A stretch of DNA of 64,000 nucleotides from Tenacibaculum sp. SZ-18 (GTDB lineage: Bacteria > Bacteroidota > Bacteroidia > Flavobacteriales > Flavobacteriaceae): NCBI RefSeq assembly GCF_002813915.1, contig NZ_CP019335.1, forward strand, positions 3,889,777 to 3,953,776, written 5' to 3'. This document shows positions 53,237 to 62,787 of the stretch, piece by piece; position 1 is the first letter of the stretch, and each line of letters opens with the position of its first letter. The notes beneath the pieces are model-generated. The model was not told the origin of the DNA, ran no database searches, and worked only from the letters and a program-made list of their open reading frames with translations. The position numbers and the translations under genes were made by a program.

Positions 53237-56143
53237 ATGTTTGAAAATAAAAAAATAAAATTAGCTTCTAATCAATCACTAGTTTTAAGTGAGTATGATC
53301 GTTTCTGGATGATTACTTCTGGAGAAGTAGATGTATTCTATACAAATGTTGATGATAAAGGAGTTTATAAAAGTAGTTTAAACTATTTATACACTGCAAA
53401 ACAAGGAGAGTTATTATTCAGTTTAATAACTTCAAAAGAAGCTAGGAAAGATATGCACTTAATTGTTGTGAGTAAAGGTGCTTCATTAGTTGCAGTCAAT
53501 AAAAATAGATTATTAAATATCGATCATTTCTTGCTTAGTGGTATGATCGATAAATGGATATTAAAACATGCTAGTACGGTTCATAATAAACTTGCACCAA
53601 GAGTTCATAGTGCTCTTGATGAATTTGGCTTAGTAGAATTAAAGAAGAATAGTACTGCTTATCCATCAAAAAAACTTGTTTGGGTAGAATTAGTTCAGGG
53701 AACAATAGGTGTTTATACCGGAGAAAATAAGGTTACTCTTAAGGATGAGTTTAAATTTCCTGTGCCAGTTTCAAATAATTTTTGGTTAAAAGCTGAAGAT
53801 AATAGAACACAGGTAGAAGTAAAAAGCACAAACGATATATTAAAGGAAGAGATCTTTTTCATGCTATCTATGAATAATCTGCAAGAATATTTGTACGATA
53901 GGTTAATTGCTAATTTTAATCGAGCTAAAGAGAATGAAAGATTGAGAATTGCTGACAAAGTATCTTCGGAGCAAATTAAGCTTACTTCAACCTTAGAAAA
54001 GTTAAAGTCAATTATATCTGGTAAAGCAGGTGTAATTGAAGATAGTGGTCATACGAATCTGGATAACGAATTGTTTCATACTTGCAAGTTAATTGGAGAT
54101 GCAATAGGGTTTCAATTTGAGGCACCAAAATATATAGAGTCTTATGAAAAGAACACAGCAAATCAATTACAAGCAATTGCGCAAGCTTCAAAAGTTCGTG
54201 TTCGAAAAATTATATTAAGAGGTTCATGGTGGAAAGATGAAAATGGTCATCTTTTAGCATTTAAAAAGAAAGAAAAAACACCAGTTGCTTTAATTCAACA
54301 AACACCAACATCGTATGTAATGAAAGATGTTGTTACAGGAAATGAAGAAGTAGTGGATTATAAAATTGCAGAAGAATTAGATCCTATTTCTTATATGTTT
54401 TTTTATGGATTCGAAGGAACAATTTCTTCAGTAAGAGAAATAGGAAATTTTGCTATTCAAGGGGTGAAAAAGGATGGTCGATTTTTAATGATTGCTGCTT
54501 TCATAGGAAGTTTAGTAGGACTTTTAGTTCCAATACTTTCAGGAGTTATGTTTGATGATGTAATCCCAACAGCAGATAAATCTTTGCATATTGAAGTGTT
54601 AGTAATTATGGTAATGTTAGCTTTAGTTACTGCAGGTATGCAATTAATTCAAGGAGTTCTTCAGTTAAGAGTAGAAACGAAATCAAGTATTAATTTACAG
54701 GCTGGTGTTATAGATCACCTGTTGAGGTTACCAGTTACTTTTTACAAGAAGTTTTCTGCAGGAGACCTTACAAACAGAGCGTTAAGTATTAATGGAATTC
54801 GACAGATTTTATCAAATACTGTTATGACAGCTGTTTTAAGTGGAGCTTTCTCTTTTGTAAATTTATTTCTTTTATTCTATTACGAGTCAAGCTTGGCATG
54901 GATCGGAGTAGGTCTCGCAGTAGCAGCAATCGCTTTTATGACTATCATTGGTATGGCAAAATTGAAGTATGATAGAGAAATTTCTGACGCACAAGGAGAA
55001 TTACAAGGTTTTTTGTTTGAGTTTTTATCGGGAATAACAAAAATCCGAATCACTGGTGGAGAAAAAAGAATTTTTGCGCTTTGGGCAGATAGATTTGCAA
55101 GGCTTAAAAAATTAGGATTTAGCTCAGGAAGTTATCAAAACTACGTTGAAACTTTTAATGCATCTTATCCATTATTAACAAATATGTTCTTTTTCGGATT
55201 TATTTATTATACAGTGAATAATGCCGCTAATGTTGGGGCAATGATTTCTGTTGGAGCATTTATGGCATTCATAAGCGCATTCAATCAATTTTTACGTGAT
55301 TGCTTAAAAATGAGTATTGCCTTAATCACTTCTTTGAATATAATTACTTTATATGAAAGAGTAAAGCCAATTCTTGAGGAAAAGCCAGAATCGGAAGGAG
55401 AAAGTTTAGATCCAGGTGAGCTTGTGGGTGAAATTGAATTAAACTCAATTTCTTTTAGATATCATGAAGAACAACCATTAATCTTGAATGACCTTTCTTT
55501 TAAAATTGACGCTGGAGAAATGGTAGCATTTGTAGGTACATCAGGTTCAGGGAAATCTACAATTATGAGATTACTTCTTGGGTTTGAAGAACCGGAAGCA
55601 GGTTCAATATATTACGATGGAAATTCTTACGATTCTATGAATAAGGATTTAGTTCGTCGTCAAATTGGTGTTGTACTTCAAAACGGAGCCTTAATGTCTG
55701 GTAGTATTTATAAAAATATTGTTGGTAATTCAGAATTAACATTAGAGGATGCTTGGGAAGCTGCTAGAATGGCGGGTATGGAAGAAGATATTAAGCAAAT
55801 GCCAATGGGAATGCATACCGTTATTAGTGAAGGTGCAGGAACTTTTTCTGGTGGACAAAGACAGCGATTAATGATTGCAAGAGCTATTGTTCATAAACCA
55901 AGACTATTATTTATGGATGAAGCGACAAGTGCATTGGATAATAAGACTCAAAATATAGTATCGGAAAGTTTAGATAAGTTACAAGCAACTCGTATTGTAA
56001 TTGCTCATAGGTTGAGTACCGTTATAAATGCAGATCGTATTTACGTTTTAGACAAAGGAAAAATTGTAGAGTCTGGTTCCTACAGTGAATTGATGAAACA
56101 AAATGGAGTATTTTCAAAATTAGCGAAACGACAAATCGCTTAA
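53237..56143 (+). CDS. NHLM-type ABC permease/ATP-binding protein, second subunit
   Basis: 968 residues, the large partner typical of NHLM systems. The first about 400 residues carry no C39 Cys; they include a CNB/cupin-like lead (LVLSEYDRFWMITSGEVDVF) and a linker. Then come TM helices (about 410-700) and an ATPase: GTSGSGKSTIMRLLLG, FSGGQRQRLMIARAIV, LLFMDEATSALDN and VIAHRLSTVIN, all intact. It probably pairs with the peptidase-bearing subunit as a heterodimer. Nine bases after the first ABC gene. Confidence 0.92.
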   Translation: MFENKKIKLASNQSLVLSEYDRFWMITSGEVDVFYTNVDDKGVYKSSLNYLYTAKQGELLFSLITSKEARKDMHLIVVSKGASLVAVNKNRLLNIDHFLLSGMIDKWILKHASTVHNKLAPRVHSALDEFGLVELKKNSTAYPSKKLVWVELVQGTIGVYTGENKVTLKDEFKFPVPVSNNFWLKAEDNRTQVEVKSTNDILKEEIFFMLSMNNLQEYLYDRLIANFNRAKENERLRIADKVSSEQIKLTSTLEKLKSIISGKAGVIEDSGHTNLDNELFHTCKLIGDAIGFQFEAPKYIESYEKNTANQLQAIAQASKVRVRKIILRGSWWKDENGHLLAFKKKEKTPVALIQQTPTSYVMKDVVTGNEEVVDYKIAEELDPISYMFFYGFEGTISSVREIGNFAIQGVKKDGRFLMIAAFIGSLVGLLVPILSGVMFDDVIPTADKSLHIEVLVIMVMLALVTAGMQLIQGVLQLRVETKSSINLQAGVIDHLLRLPVTFYKKFSAGDLTNRALSINGIRQILSNTVMTAVLSGAFSFVNLFLLFYYESSLAWIGVGLAVAAIAFMTIIGMAKLKYDREISDAQGELQGFLFEFLSGITKIRITGGEKRIFALWADRFARLKKLGFSSGSYQNYVETFNASYPLLTNMFFFGFIYYTVNNAANVGAMISVGAFMAFISAFNQFLRDCLKMSIALITSLNIITLYERVKPILEEKPESEGESLDPGELVGEIELNSISFRYHEEQPLILNDLSFKIDAGEMVAFVGTSGSGKSTIMRLLLGFEEPEAGSIYYDGNSYDSMNKDLVRRQIGVVLQNGALMSGSIYKNIVGNSELTLEDAWEAARMAGMEEDIKQMPMGMHTVISEGAGTFSGGQRQRLMIARAIVHKPRLLFMDEATSALDNKTQNIVSESLDKLQATRIVIAHRLSTVINADRIYVLDKGKIVESGSYSELMKQNGVFSKLAKRQIA

Positions 56144-57279
56144 TGGAAAGAAGAAAGAAATATCAGTATATCAAAAACTTCGTTAAAGATGATGAGGTAA
56201 TCGAGGAATTATTGAATTATACAGAAAGTAAATTCAAATGTAATTCTAATGTCCTCGATTTTGTTGAGGACGAACCTTATATTGAAGCTTGGGATTTTTA
56301 CAAAAAAGAATCACTGAGTAACGGAGTTTTTGAAACACTTAAAAAATATATTGTTCAGTTTAATTTTCCAATTGAAGAGAATATTTCAAAAACTGAAAGT
56401 TACAGAAATACGACTTTAAAAGGAAAAAAAGACTTTCCTGTACAAGGATTAAAACTTAACAATAAAGAGGGGATAGAATTGGATGTTTATGAAAGTGGAT
56501 TTGTAGGTAAGGTTCCTGTTTTGACTGTTCCTGATTCAGATGATTTTGTATCAATTATTTCTGCTTTATGCTATAAAAATGAGCCCACAAATGTAGCTAA
56601 ATCAATGGGAGCAATATTTATTAGTGGGATTAATAATTGGCATAGAATAGAAAAACAAAAACAGTATTGGCAAAATAAAGAGCCTTTTGAAAGTTGGGGG
56701 AATGTTTTTAAAAATAAAATAGTCCCTAATCCAGAATTATATAAGGATAAGCTTATCGTGTTAAGTACAAAACCTTACAGTAATGTAAGTGCTAATACAA
56801 TAGGTGTTTCTAAGGGTTTCTGGAAAGAAACTTCGGTTGCTATAAGAAAAGCTCATGAGTGTGCTCATGTATTTACTCAGAAGTATTATGGATCTATTTC
56901 AAAGAATATATACGACGAATTAGTTGCAGATTATACAGGTATTGTAAGTTCCCGAAAGAAGTTTGATAAAGATTGGATGCTACATTTCTTTGGTTTGGAG
57001 AATTATCCTAGTTACCGCGAAGGGGGACGGTTTCAAAACTATTTGGATGAAAATTTATCTGAAAAGGCAATTTCACTTTTGAGAGATTTTACTGTAAAAG
57101 CCATTGACAATATTGCCGAGTTCGATAAAACTCTGGGTAGCATTCAATCGTCAAACGATTTTTTAAACAGAATTAAAAGTTTATGTGAAACAGATTTCCT
57201 TTCTATGTCGATGGAAGATGGAAAAGAGAACTTGTTAAGGAGTTATCATAAACATACAGAAGAAGAATTGATAGAATGA
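56143..57279 (+). CDS. Unrecognised protein with HExxH metallopeptidase-like motif
   Basis: 378 residues, no signal peptide or TM. I do not recognise the family. A gluzincin-like motif is seen: HECAH at 238-242 in AIRKAHECAHVFTQKYYG and, 16 residues later, Glu259 in YDELVADYTGIV, the E-x-x-A-D form common in zinc peptidases. The N-terminal half (about 1-230) is mixed and has no known motif. Start overlaps the ABC stop by one base and stop overlaps the cyclase by four, so it is firmly part of the operon. It could process precursors, or act as a co-factor with a structural zinc site. Confidence 0.6.
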   Translation: MERRKKYQYIKNFVKDDEVIEELLNYTESKFKCNSNVLDFVEDEPYIEAWDFYKKESLSNGVFETLKKYIVQFNFPIEENISKTESYRNTTLKGKKDFPVQGLKLNNKEGIELDVYESGFVGKVPVLTVPDSDDFVSIISALCYKNEPTNVAKSMGAIFISGINNWHRIEKQKQYWQNKEPFESWGNVFKNKIVPNPELYKDKLIVLSTKPYSNVSANTIGVSKGFWKETSVAIRKAHECAHVFTQKYYGSISKNIYDELVADYTGIVSSRKKFDKDWMLHFFGLENYPSYREGGRFQNYLDENLSEKAISLLRDFTVKAIDNIAEFDKTLGSIQSSNDFLNRIKSLCETDFLSMSMEDGKENLLRSYHKHTEEELIE

Positions 57280-59429
57280 AGAAACATGAAAAAACATTAT
57301 TAGAGGTAAGTTCAATTTTAGATAAAATCTCAACCATACTTGATGCAGAAAGAAGCACTTTGTTTTTGTTAAACGAACAAAAAGAAACACTCGATAGTAT
57401 GGTAGCACAAGGAGTAGAGAATATTGTGATTTCTGTTCCTAAGAATACTGGTCTTGTATGGGATTCCTTTAATAAAGCAGATGCAGTTATTGAAAATAAT
57501 GTACAGACTAATTCACATTTCAATAATAGTTTTGATAATCAATTAAAATTTGTAACGAAGTCGGTATTATGTGTCCCTGTTTTTGATGATAAAGAACAAG
57601 TTATTGGTGTTTTACAATGTTTGAACAAGAAGAATGGGACTTTTTCGAATAAAGATGTTAGAATCCTGAACAGTTTTGCGGCGGCTATAAACTTAATTGT
57701 TAAAAATAGCGAACTCTACTATGCTAGTGAGCATTTGAAAAATAATTTTTCATCACTGTTAGAAGTTTTTAAAGTAGTTTCTTCTGAGTTAAATTTGAAT
57801 AAATTAATTCCGCTTATTATGAATAAAGCGGCAGAAATTACCAATGCGGATAGAAGTTCTTTGTTTTTGGTAGATGAAGAAACAAATGAGCTTTGGACAA
57901 TTTTCGCAAAAGGTCTTGAGAATAATGTTGTTCGAACTAAAAAGGGAATTGTAGCAAATGTTGCTAGGAATAAAAAACCACTTATAGTTAATGATCCTTA
58001 TAGTCATCCTGATTTTAATTCGGCAGTTGATAAAAGAACGGGCTATGTAACCAAATCTATTTTAAGTGTTCCCGTTTTTAATTCTGAAAATGAAGTTTTA
58101 GGAGTTGTTCAATCTATCAATAAACATAAAGGAGGGTTTAATCAGGAAGATTTAGATATTTTAACCGGTTTTGCTAGTCAAATTAAAATTGCAATTGAAA
58201 ATGCAAAGCTTTTCGATCAAATCCAAGGAATGAAGAACTATCTGAATATTTTGGTGCAAAATCTGGATAATGGAATTATTACGATCGATAATTCTTTGAA
58301 AGTAAAAACGGCAAATGATCAATTCTATAAAATCTTTGAATTGAATGAAGGTTCTGAATTTATAGACAATAAAATCAATGATATTTATTTCTTGAGAATG
58401 GAATTTGAAGAGTTATGTTTAGAAACATTGCAATCTGGGAAGAAACTATATCATGAGAATGTAGAACTTAAACTTTCAGAAGAAAAGTTATTGACCCTGA
58501 ACATCAGTGTGCTTCCGATGAAAGATGTGAAAGATAATAATGTGGGTGTCATTATTGTATTTAACGATGTTACGAAAGAGAAAAGAATTCAATCAAACTT
58601 AAGTAGATATATTCCTCAGCATTTAGTAAATGAGGTTATGAATAGAGATAATTTGTCTTTATTAAAAGGGAAATATTCAAAGTGTAGTATTCTGTTTTCA
58701 GATATAAGAAACTTCACCACATTAACCGAAAAATTTGGGGCGATAGAAATAGTAAAATTATTGAACAACTATTTCGAAGCCATGATTTCTTTAGTGTACA
58801 AATATGATGGGATCTTAGATAAGTTTATAGGAGACGCAATCATGTCGGTTTTTGGTATTCCTTATGCAAATATTTCGGATAGTAAGAATGCCGTTTATTG
58901 TGCTCTTGAAATGTTAGAAAGCTTGAGAGGCTTAAATGAAAGAAACGAACTTTCTCCAAATATCAATATCGGATTAGGAATAAGTACAGGAAATGTTGTT
59001 TCAGGAAATATTGGTTCAGAAAAAAGATTTGAATATACGGTTATCGGCGATTCCGTGAATTTAGCCGCACGTTTAGAAAGTGCCACAAAAATTTATGATA
59101 TCGATTTATTGATTTGTGAAGAAACCTACAATGAAATCAAAGATGAATTCTATTGCCGTCAAATCGATACTATTTGTGTGAAAGGTAAGCAATTTCCAGT
59201 AAATATTTTTACAGTAATTAAGAGTAAAAGAGAGAAACTAACTGAAAAAGAAGTAAGTTTTAATACTGCTTTTTCAAAAGGGTTAGTTTGTTATAAAAAG
59301 CAAGATTACCAAAATGCTGCGACGCATTTTTTAACGGCAAAAAAAATCAATCAAGAAGATGGACCTACTTCTGTATTCATTGAAAAATGCAATAGTATTT
59401 TATTAGAATCGAGAAAGTTCAAAGTTTAA
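57276..59429 (+). CDS. GAF-GAF-PAS class III adenylate cyclase
   Basis: 717 residues: GAF 1 (about 5-140), GAF 2 (about 155-305), a PAS-like domain (about 318-430) and a class III cyclase (about 455-645), plus a short helical tail. Metal Asp476 and Asp520 are in CSILFSDIRNF and KFIGDAIMSVFG. The base-specifying residues are Lys516 and Thr588 (EYTVIGDSVNLAARLES), the Lys/Thr pair of class IIIb adenylate cyclases, many of which respond to bicarbonate. Thus ATP is the likely substrate. It ends the first operon. Confidence 0.87.
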   Translation: MKKHEKTLLEVSSILDKISTILDAERSTLFLLNEQKETLDSMVAQGVENIVISVPKNTGLVWDSFNKADAVIENNVQTNSHFNNSFDNQLKFVTKSVLCVPVFDDKEQVIGVLQCLNKKNGTFSNKDVRILNSFAAAINLIVKNSELYYASEHLKNNFSSLLEVFKVVSSELNLNKLIPLIMNKAAEITNADRSSLFLVDEETNELWTIFAKGLENNVVRTKKGIVANVARNKKPLIVNDPYSHPDFNSAVDKRTGYVTKSILSVPVFNSENEVLGVVQSINKHKGGFNQEDLDILTGFASQIKIAIENAKLFDQIQGMKNYLNILVQNLDNGIITIDNSLKVKTANDQFYKIFELNEGSEFIDNKINDIYFLRMEFEELCLETLQSGKKLYHENVELKLSEEKLLTLNISVLPMKDVKDNNVGVIIVFNDVTKEKRIQSNLSRYIPQHLVNEVMNRDNLSLLKGKYSKCSILFSDIRNFTTLTEKFGAIEIVKLLNNYFEAMISLVYKYDGILDKFIGDAIMSVFGIPYANISDSKNAVYCALEMLESLRGLNERNELSPNINIGLGISTGNVVSGNIGSEKRFEYTVIGDSVNLAARLESATKIYDIDLLICEETYNEIKDEFYCRQIDTICVKGKQFPVNIFTVIKSKREKLTEKEVSFNTAFSKGLVCYKKQDYQNAATHFLTAKKINQEDGPTSVFIEKCNSILLESRKFKV

Positions 59430-59472
59430 AATTCTTGTGGTAAACTAGTTTTACTTTTGTCAGTTTTTTTGG

Positions 59473-59505
59473 CACTTTTATCACTTTTAGTCATGTTATT
59501 TTTAC
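59473..59505 (+). promoter_or_regulatory. Promoter P1 of precursor 1
   Basis: CACTTTTATCA at 59473 and TATTTTTAC at 59497, 24 bases apart, with the -7-like part starting 36 bases before ATG 59533. The same two parts at the same distances precede precursor 2, and a decayed form precedes the pseudogene. Confidence 0.55.
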
Positions 59506-59532
59506 AATATATAATGTTAAAAAGTATCATTT

Positions 59533-59868
59533 ATGGAACCAACAGAAGAACAAATAGTATTTGATCGCATCATTAGAGAGGCTTGGGAAAACTATGAATT
59601 TAAACAAGAGTTAATAAATTCTCCTCTTGATGCAATTGAGGAATTGACGGGAAAGAAATTAATTATTCCAGAAGGTAAAACCTTTGTAGTAAAAGATCAA
59701 TCAGATGAATCTAATATATATTTTAATATTCCTGCTAAACCTAGTATGGAAGATGTTGAGTTAAATGACGAACAACTTGATATTGTAGCAGGTGGAAGTG
59801 GTACTAATTCCCCAATTATTATTGTAAATGGAGTTTCAGATGTAACAGTTCAAGGAGGAGGAAGTTAA
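59533..59868 (+). CDS. NHLP-type secreted peptide precursor 1
   Basis: 111 residues. The leader (1-88) is of the nitrile-hydratase-alpha-like type (NHLP): AWENYEFKQELINSPLDAIE then ELTGKKLIIPEGKTFVV and NIPAKPSMEDVELNDEQLDI, ending VAGG at 85-88. The core is residues 89-111, begins SGTNSPIIIVNGVSDV and is Gly-, Ser- and Thr-containing, with no Cys. The C39 exporter upstream should cut after Gly88. It is 20 bases before the TPR cyclase gene and separated from the operon upstream by its own promoter P1. Confidence 0.88.
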   Translation: MEPTEEQIVFDRIIREAWENYEFKQELINSPLDAIEELTGKKLIIPEGKTFVVKDQSDESNIYFNIPAKPSMEDVELNDEQLDIVAGGSGTNSPIIIVNGVSDVTVQGGGS

Positions 59869-59887
59869 AGACCAAAATTCTCAAAGA

Positions 59888-61867
59888 GTGAATGCTCAAT
59901 TAGTAGTTTATAGAAACATTACTTTGGGGAAGTATCTTAGAATGGTGCTTCCTTTTTTTGTTTTGATGATAAATTCAATTTATGGTCAGAATGAAACTAT
60001 TATAAATAAGAGCAAGGCAGATAGTTTATACGAAGAGGGAAATAAAAAATTAGGAAAAGGAGTTTTTAAAGAAGCATTGAAAGATTATGTTGAGAGTTTA
60101 GAAATATATAATAGAGAAAATAACAATACTCGTACAGGAGATTGTCATAGTAAAATTGCAGTAGTCTATTACTATCAAGGAAAATATAATGAAGCTTTTT
60201 TAAATTTTGATCAAAGCATTCAATATTATCGACTATCTAATTTTAAAAAAGGATTGTCTTCATCTTTCAATAATCAAGGAGCTATTTACTATTATTTAGG
60301 TAACTATCCTAAAGCTCTAGATAAATATAGAAATGCTTTAACCATTCAGGAAGAGTTAGATAATAAATCTCAAATAGCAGCTACTACGAAAAATATTGGA
60401 GGTATTTATTTAGAGCTACAAGATTTTAAAAGTGCAAAGTCACATTTCTTATTATCAAAAAAAATATACCAATCAATAAATGAAGAAAAACCTTTAATAC
60501 AAGTATTAGATGGTTTAGGAGAGATGTGTTTAAGAGAATCTAAATTTAATGAAGCTCTTGAAAATTTTGAAAGCGCACTTGATTTAATTAAAAAGTTTAA
60601 AGATCAGAGACTAGAAGTTGAAGTTTTATTCAACTTAGGGAAATTATACTATTTAAAAAAAGATTATAGTACTGCATTATCATATTATAATGAATCTTTA
60701 ATAAAAGCTACAAAGCAAAATAATACGTTATACGAAAGCAATGCTACTATAGCAATTGGGGTTTTACAGCAAAAAAAAGGAGAAATATTTTCTGCGATAA
60801 AAAAATGTAAAAAAGGACTTCAGCTTGCAACGAAATTGAAGGTAATATCTACTCAAGAAGAAGCTTGTGAATGTTTATATAATGCGTACAAATCAGCTAA
60901 CAAAAATTCATATGCATTAAAATATCTAGAAAAAATGCATTTGCTAAAAGATAGTTTGAATTTGAAACAAACTTCAGATAAAATATTAAAAATGAAGTTT
61001 GAAAAAGAAATGTTACTAGATAGTATTGCCAATGTTGAAAAAGAAAGAAAACTCCAAATGCAGCACAAAGAAGAGGTTGCTAAAAAGGAAAAGCAAAGAA
61101 ACATGTTATTGGTATCGGGGGCATTTATTATTTTAATTGCAGTTGCCCTGTGGAGTAGGCTTAATTTTACTAAAAAAGCAAAAGCAAGGTTACAAGTAGA
61201 AAAAGATCGATCAGAACATTTACTTCATAATATTTTACCTGAAGAAGTTGCAGATGAACTCAAAGAAAATGGGTTTGTTAAAGCTCAAGATTTTGAAAAA
61301 GCAGCCATATTATTTACCGATTTTAAATCTTTTACTCAAACTGCTTCATTGTTAACACCGCAAGAATTGGTGCAAGAGATTAATGAGTGTTTCAAAGCAT
61401 TTGACCAAATCATGGAAAAATATGCATTGGAAAAAATAAAAACTATTGGAGATGCTTATATGGCAGCTGGTGGTTTGCCAAAACCAGATGCAAATGCTGT
61501 AAAGAAAATGATTTATGCTGCACTTGAAATGCAAGATTTTATCAGATTAAGAAAGATAGAAAATGAAACGAAAAACAAACCAGCTTTTGACATGAGAGTT
61601 GGTATTCATGTGGGACCTATAGTAGCAGGAATTGTTGGAGTAAAAAAGTTCCAATATGACATTTGGGGAGATACGGTAAATACAGCTAGTAGAATGGAAA
61701 GCAATGGAGTTATTGAAAAAGTGAACATTAGTAGTGCTACATACAACCTTGTCAAAGATGAAAAAGATTTGGTTTTTGAATACCGAGGAGCAATTGAAGC
61801 TAAAGGGAAAGGAGCCTTAGAAATGTATTTCGTTTCGTTAAAAAATAATATTTCTTCAAAAAAATGA
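59888..61867 (+). CDS. TPR adenylate cyclase
   Basis: 659 residues from GTG 59888; ATG 59942 would still leave a weak signal peptide (MVLPFFVLMINSIYGQ). TPRs fill about 40-360 (AIYYYLGNYPKALDKYRNAL, LGKLYYLKKDYSTALSYYNE), a TM helix follows at about 404-421, and a C-terminal class III cyclase (about 435-645) is present. Metal residues are Asp478 (LFTDFKSF) and Asp522; the base-specifying Lys518 (EKIKTIGDAYMAAGG) and Asp591 (FQYDIWGDTVNTASRM) form the Lys/Asp pair of adenylate cyclases. The TPR part is periplasmic and the cyclase cytosolic, so it likely senses an external signal. Confidence 0.86.
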   Translation: MNAQLVVYRNITLGKYLRMVLPFFVLMINSIYGQNETIINKSKADSLYEEGNKKLGKGVFKEALKDYVESLEIYNRENNNTRTGDCHSKIAVVYYYQGKYNEAFLNFDQSIQYYRLSNFKKGLSSSFNNQGAIYYYLGNYPKALDKYRNALTIQEELDNKSQIAATTKNIGGIYLELQDFKSAKSHFLLSKKIYQSINEEKPLIQVLDGLGEMCLRESKFNEALENFESALDLIKKFKDQRLEVEVLFNLGKLYYLKKDYSTALSYYNESLIKATKQNNTLYESNATIAIGVLQQKKGEIFSAIKKCKKGLQLATKLKVISTQEEACECLYNAYKSANKNSYALKYLEKMHLLKDSLNLKQTSDKILKMKFEKEMLLDSIANVEKERKLQMQHKEEVAKKEKQRNMLLVSGAFIILIAVALWSRLNFTKKAKARLQVEKDRSEHLLHNILPEEVADELKENGFVKAQDFEKAAILFTDFKSFTQTASLLTPQELVQEINECFKAFDQIMEKYALEKIKTIGDAYMAAGGLPKPDANAVKKMIYAALEMQDFIRLRKIENETKNKPAFDMRVGIHVGPIVAGIVGVKKFQYDIWGDTVNTASRMESNGVIEKVNISSATYNLVKDEKDLVFEYRGAIEAKGKGALEMYFVSLKNNISSKK

Positions 61868-61907
61868 GCAAAAAAACAATCAAATGCAGTTTTCTCAGGC
61901 TCTTTGA

Positions 61908-61940
61908 CATTTTTGTGATAATTCCATAAAATATCTTTAC
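61908..61940 (+). promoter_or_regulatory. Promoter P2 of precursor 2
   Basis: CATTTTTGTGA at 61908 and TATCTTTAC at 61932, 24 bases apart, with the -7-like part exactly 36 bases before ATG 61968. Same architecture as P1, with differing spacer sequence. Confidence 0.55.
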
Positions 61941-61967
61941 AACATCAAAAAATAAACAATATATATT

Positions 61968-62309
61968 ATGAAGTCTACAAAAGAAAATCAATTATTTAAT
62001 CAATTAGTAGAAAAAGCTTGGGGAGACGAAAACTTCAAGAATGAGTTAATCGCAAATCCGGTAGATGCTATTGAAAAATTAACAGGTAAAAAGCTTGATT
62101 TACCAGAAGGAAAAAAGATTGTGGTAAGAGATCAAACAAATGAATCAAGCGTATATATAAATATACCTGCTAAGCCTAATATAGAAGATTTGCAATTAAC
62201 TGAAGAACAGTTAGAAGCAGTTGCTGGTGGTGCTGATTTAGGAGATTTAATAGATGTAATAAAAGATATTCTTACTCCAACTATACCAACATTTCCTACA
62301 ATATTGTAA
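61968..62309 (+). CDS. NHLP-type secreted peptide precursor 2
   Basis: 113 residues. The leader is 88 residues (AWGDENFKNELIANPVDAIE, KLTGKKLDLPEGKKIVVRDQ, NIPAKPNIEDLQLTEEQLEA, VAGG). The core (89-113) begins ADLGDLIDVIKDILTPTIPT; it is amphipathic in its first half and Pro/Thr-rich at the end. No Cys. Followed 65 bases later by precursor 3 without a promoter of its own, so the two are likely one transcript from P2. Confidence 0.88.
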   Translation: MKSTKENQLFNQLVEKAWGDENFKNELIANPVDAIEKLTGKKLDLPEGKKIVVRDQTNESSVYINIPAKPNIEDLQLTEEQLEAVAGGADLGDLIDVIKDILTPTIPTFPTIL

Positions 62310-62374
62310 GACTTAATTACAATATCACTCAAAACGAAATTATAATAAATATCAACAATAATAAAATAGAAATC

Positions 62375-62713
62375 ATGGAATCGAGAAATGAAGGTCAGCT
62401 ATTTCAACAAGTTATAACGGAAGCATGGGAAAATGCTAATTTTAAAACGGAATTAGTAGCAAATCCAGTTGCGGCAATTGAAGAATTAACTGGAGTGCGT
62501 ATTAATTTGCCTGAAGGGAAGACCTTAATTGTAAGAGATCAAACGGATCAATCTGTGATCTATATAAATATTCCTGCTAAACCTAATATCGATGATTTGG
62601 AATTGAATGAGGAACAATTAGAGGTAATTGCTGGTGGAGGCATTATTTTTCCAATCATAAATCTTGATTTTTTAAACTGGGTACCAGGTGAAGATGGTGG
62701 AGGTCATAAATAA
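62375..62713 (+). CDS. NHLP-type secreted peptide precursor 3
   Basis: 112 residues with an 88-residue leader (AWENANFKTELVANPVAAIE, ELTGVRINLPEGKTLIVRDQ, NIPAKPNIDDLELNEEQLEV, IAGG). The core (89-112) starts GIIFPIINLDFLNWVPGEDG and ends in Gly-Gly-Gly-His-Lys; it is aromatic and hydrophobic, without Cys. Leader identity to precursor 2 is high, so recent duplication is likely. Confidence 0.88.
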   Translation: MESRNEGQLFQQVITEAWENANFKTELVANPVAAIEELTGVRINLPEGKTLIVRDQTDQSVIYINIPAKPNIDDLELNEEQLEVIAGGGIIFPIINLDFLNWVPGEDGGGHK

Positions 62714-62730
62714 TTAGTCAGTGTTAATGA

Positions 62731-62762
62731 CATTTTTATCATAATGCTTCACATCATATTTA
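62731..62762 (+). promoter_or_regulatory. Decayed promoter P3 before the precursor pseudogene
   Basis: CATTTTTATCA at 62731 and CATATTTA at 62755, again 24 bases apart. The first part is intact; the -7-like part differs from TATCTTTA at two bases. It begins 33 bases before the degenerate start codon at 62788. Confidence 0.45.
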
Positions 62763-62787
62763 TGCTATATTTCACACATAAAAACAT

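Noticed and set aside
57203..57523. 106-codon minus-strand frame over the HExxH/cyclase junction
   Set aside because: Antisense to two genes with strong domain signatures and no motif of its own.
59470..59500. Sigma-54 promoter (TGGCAC) before precursor 1
   Set aside because: TTGGCAC is present but the TTGC half at the right distance is missing and the GG is not shared by the promoter of precursor 2.
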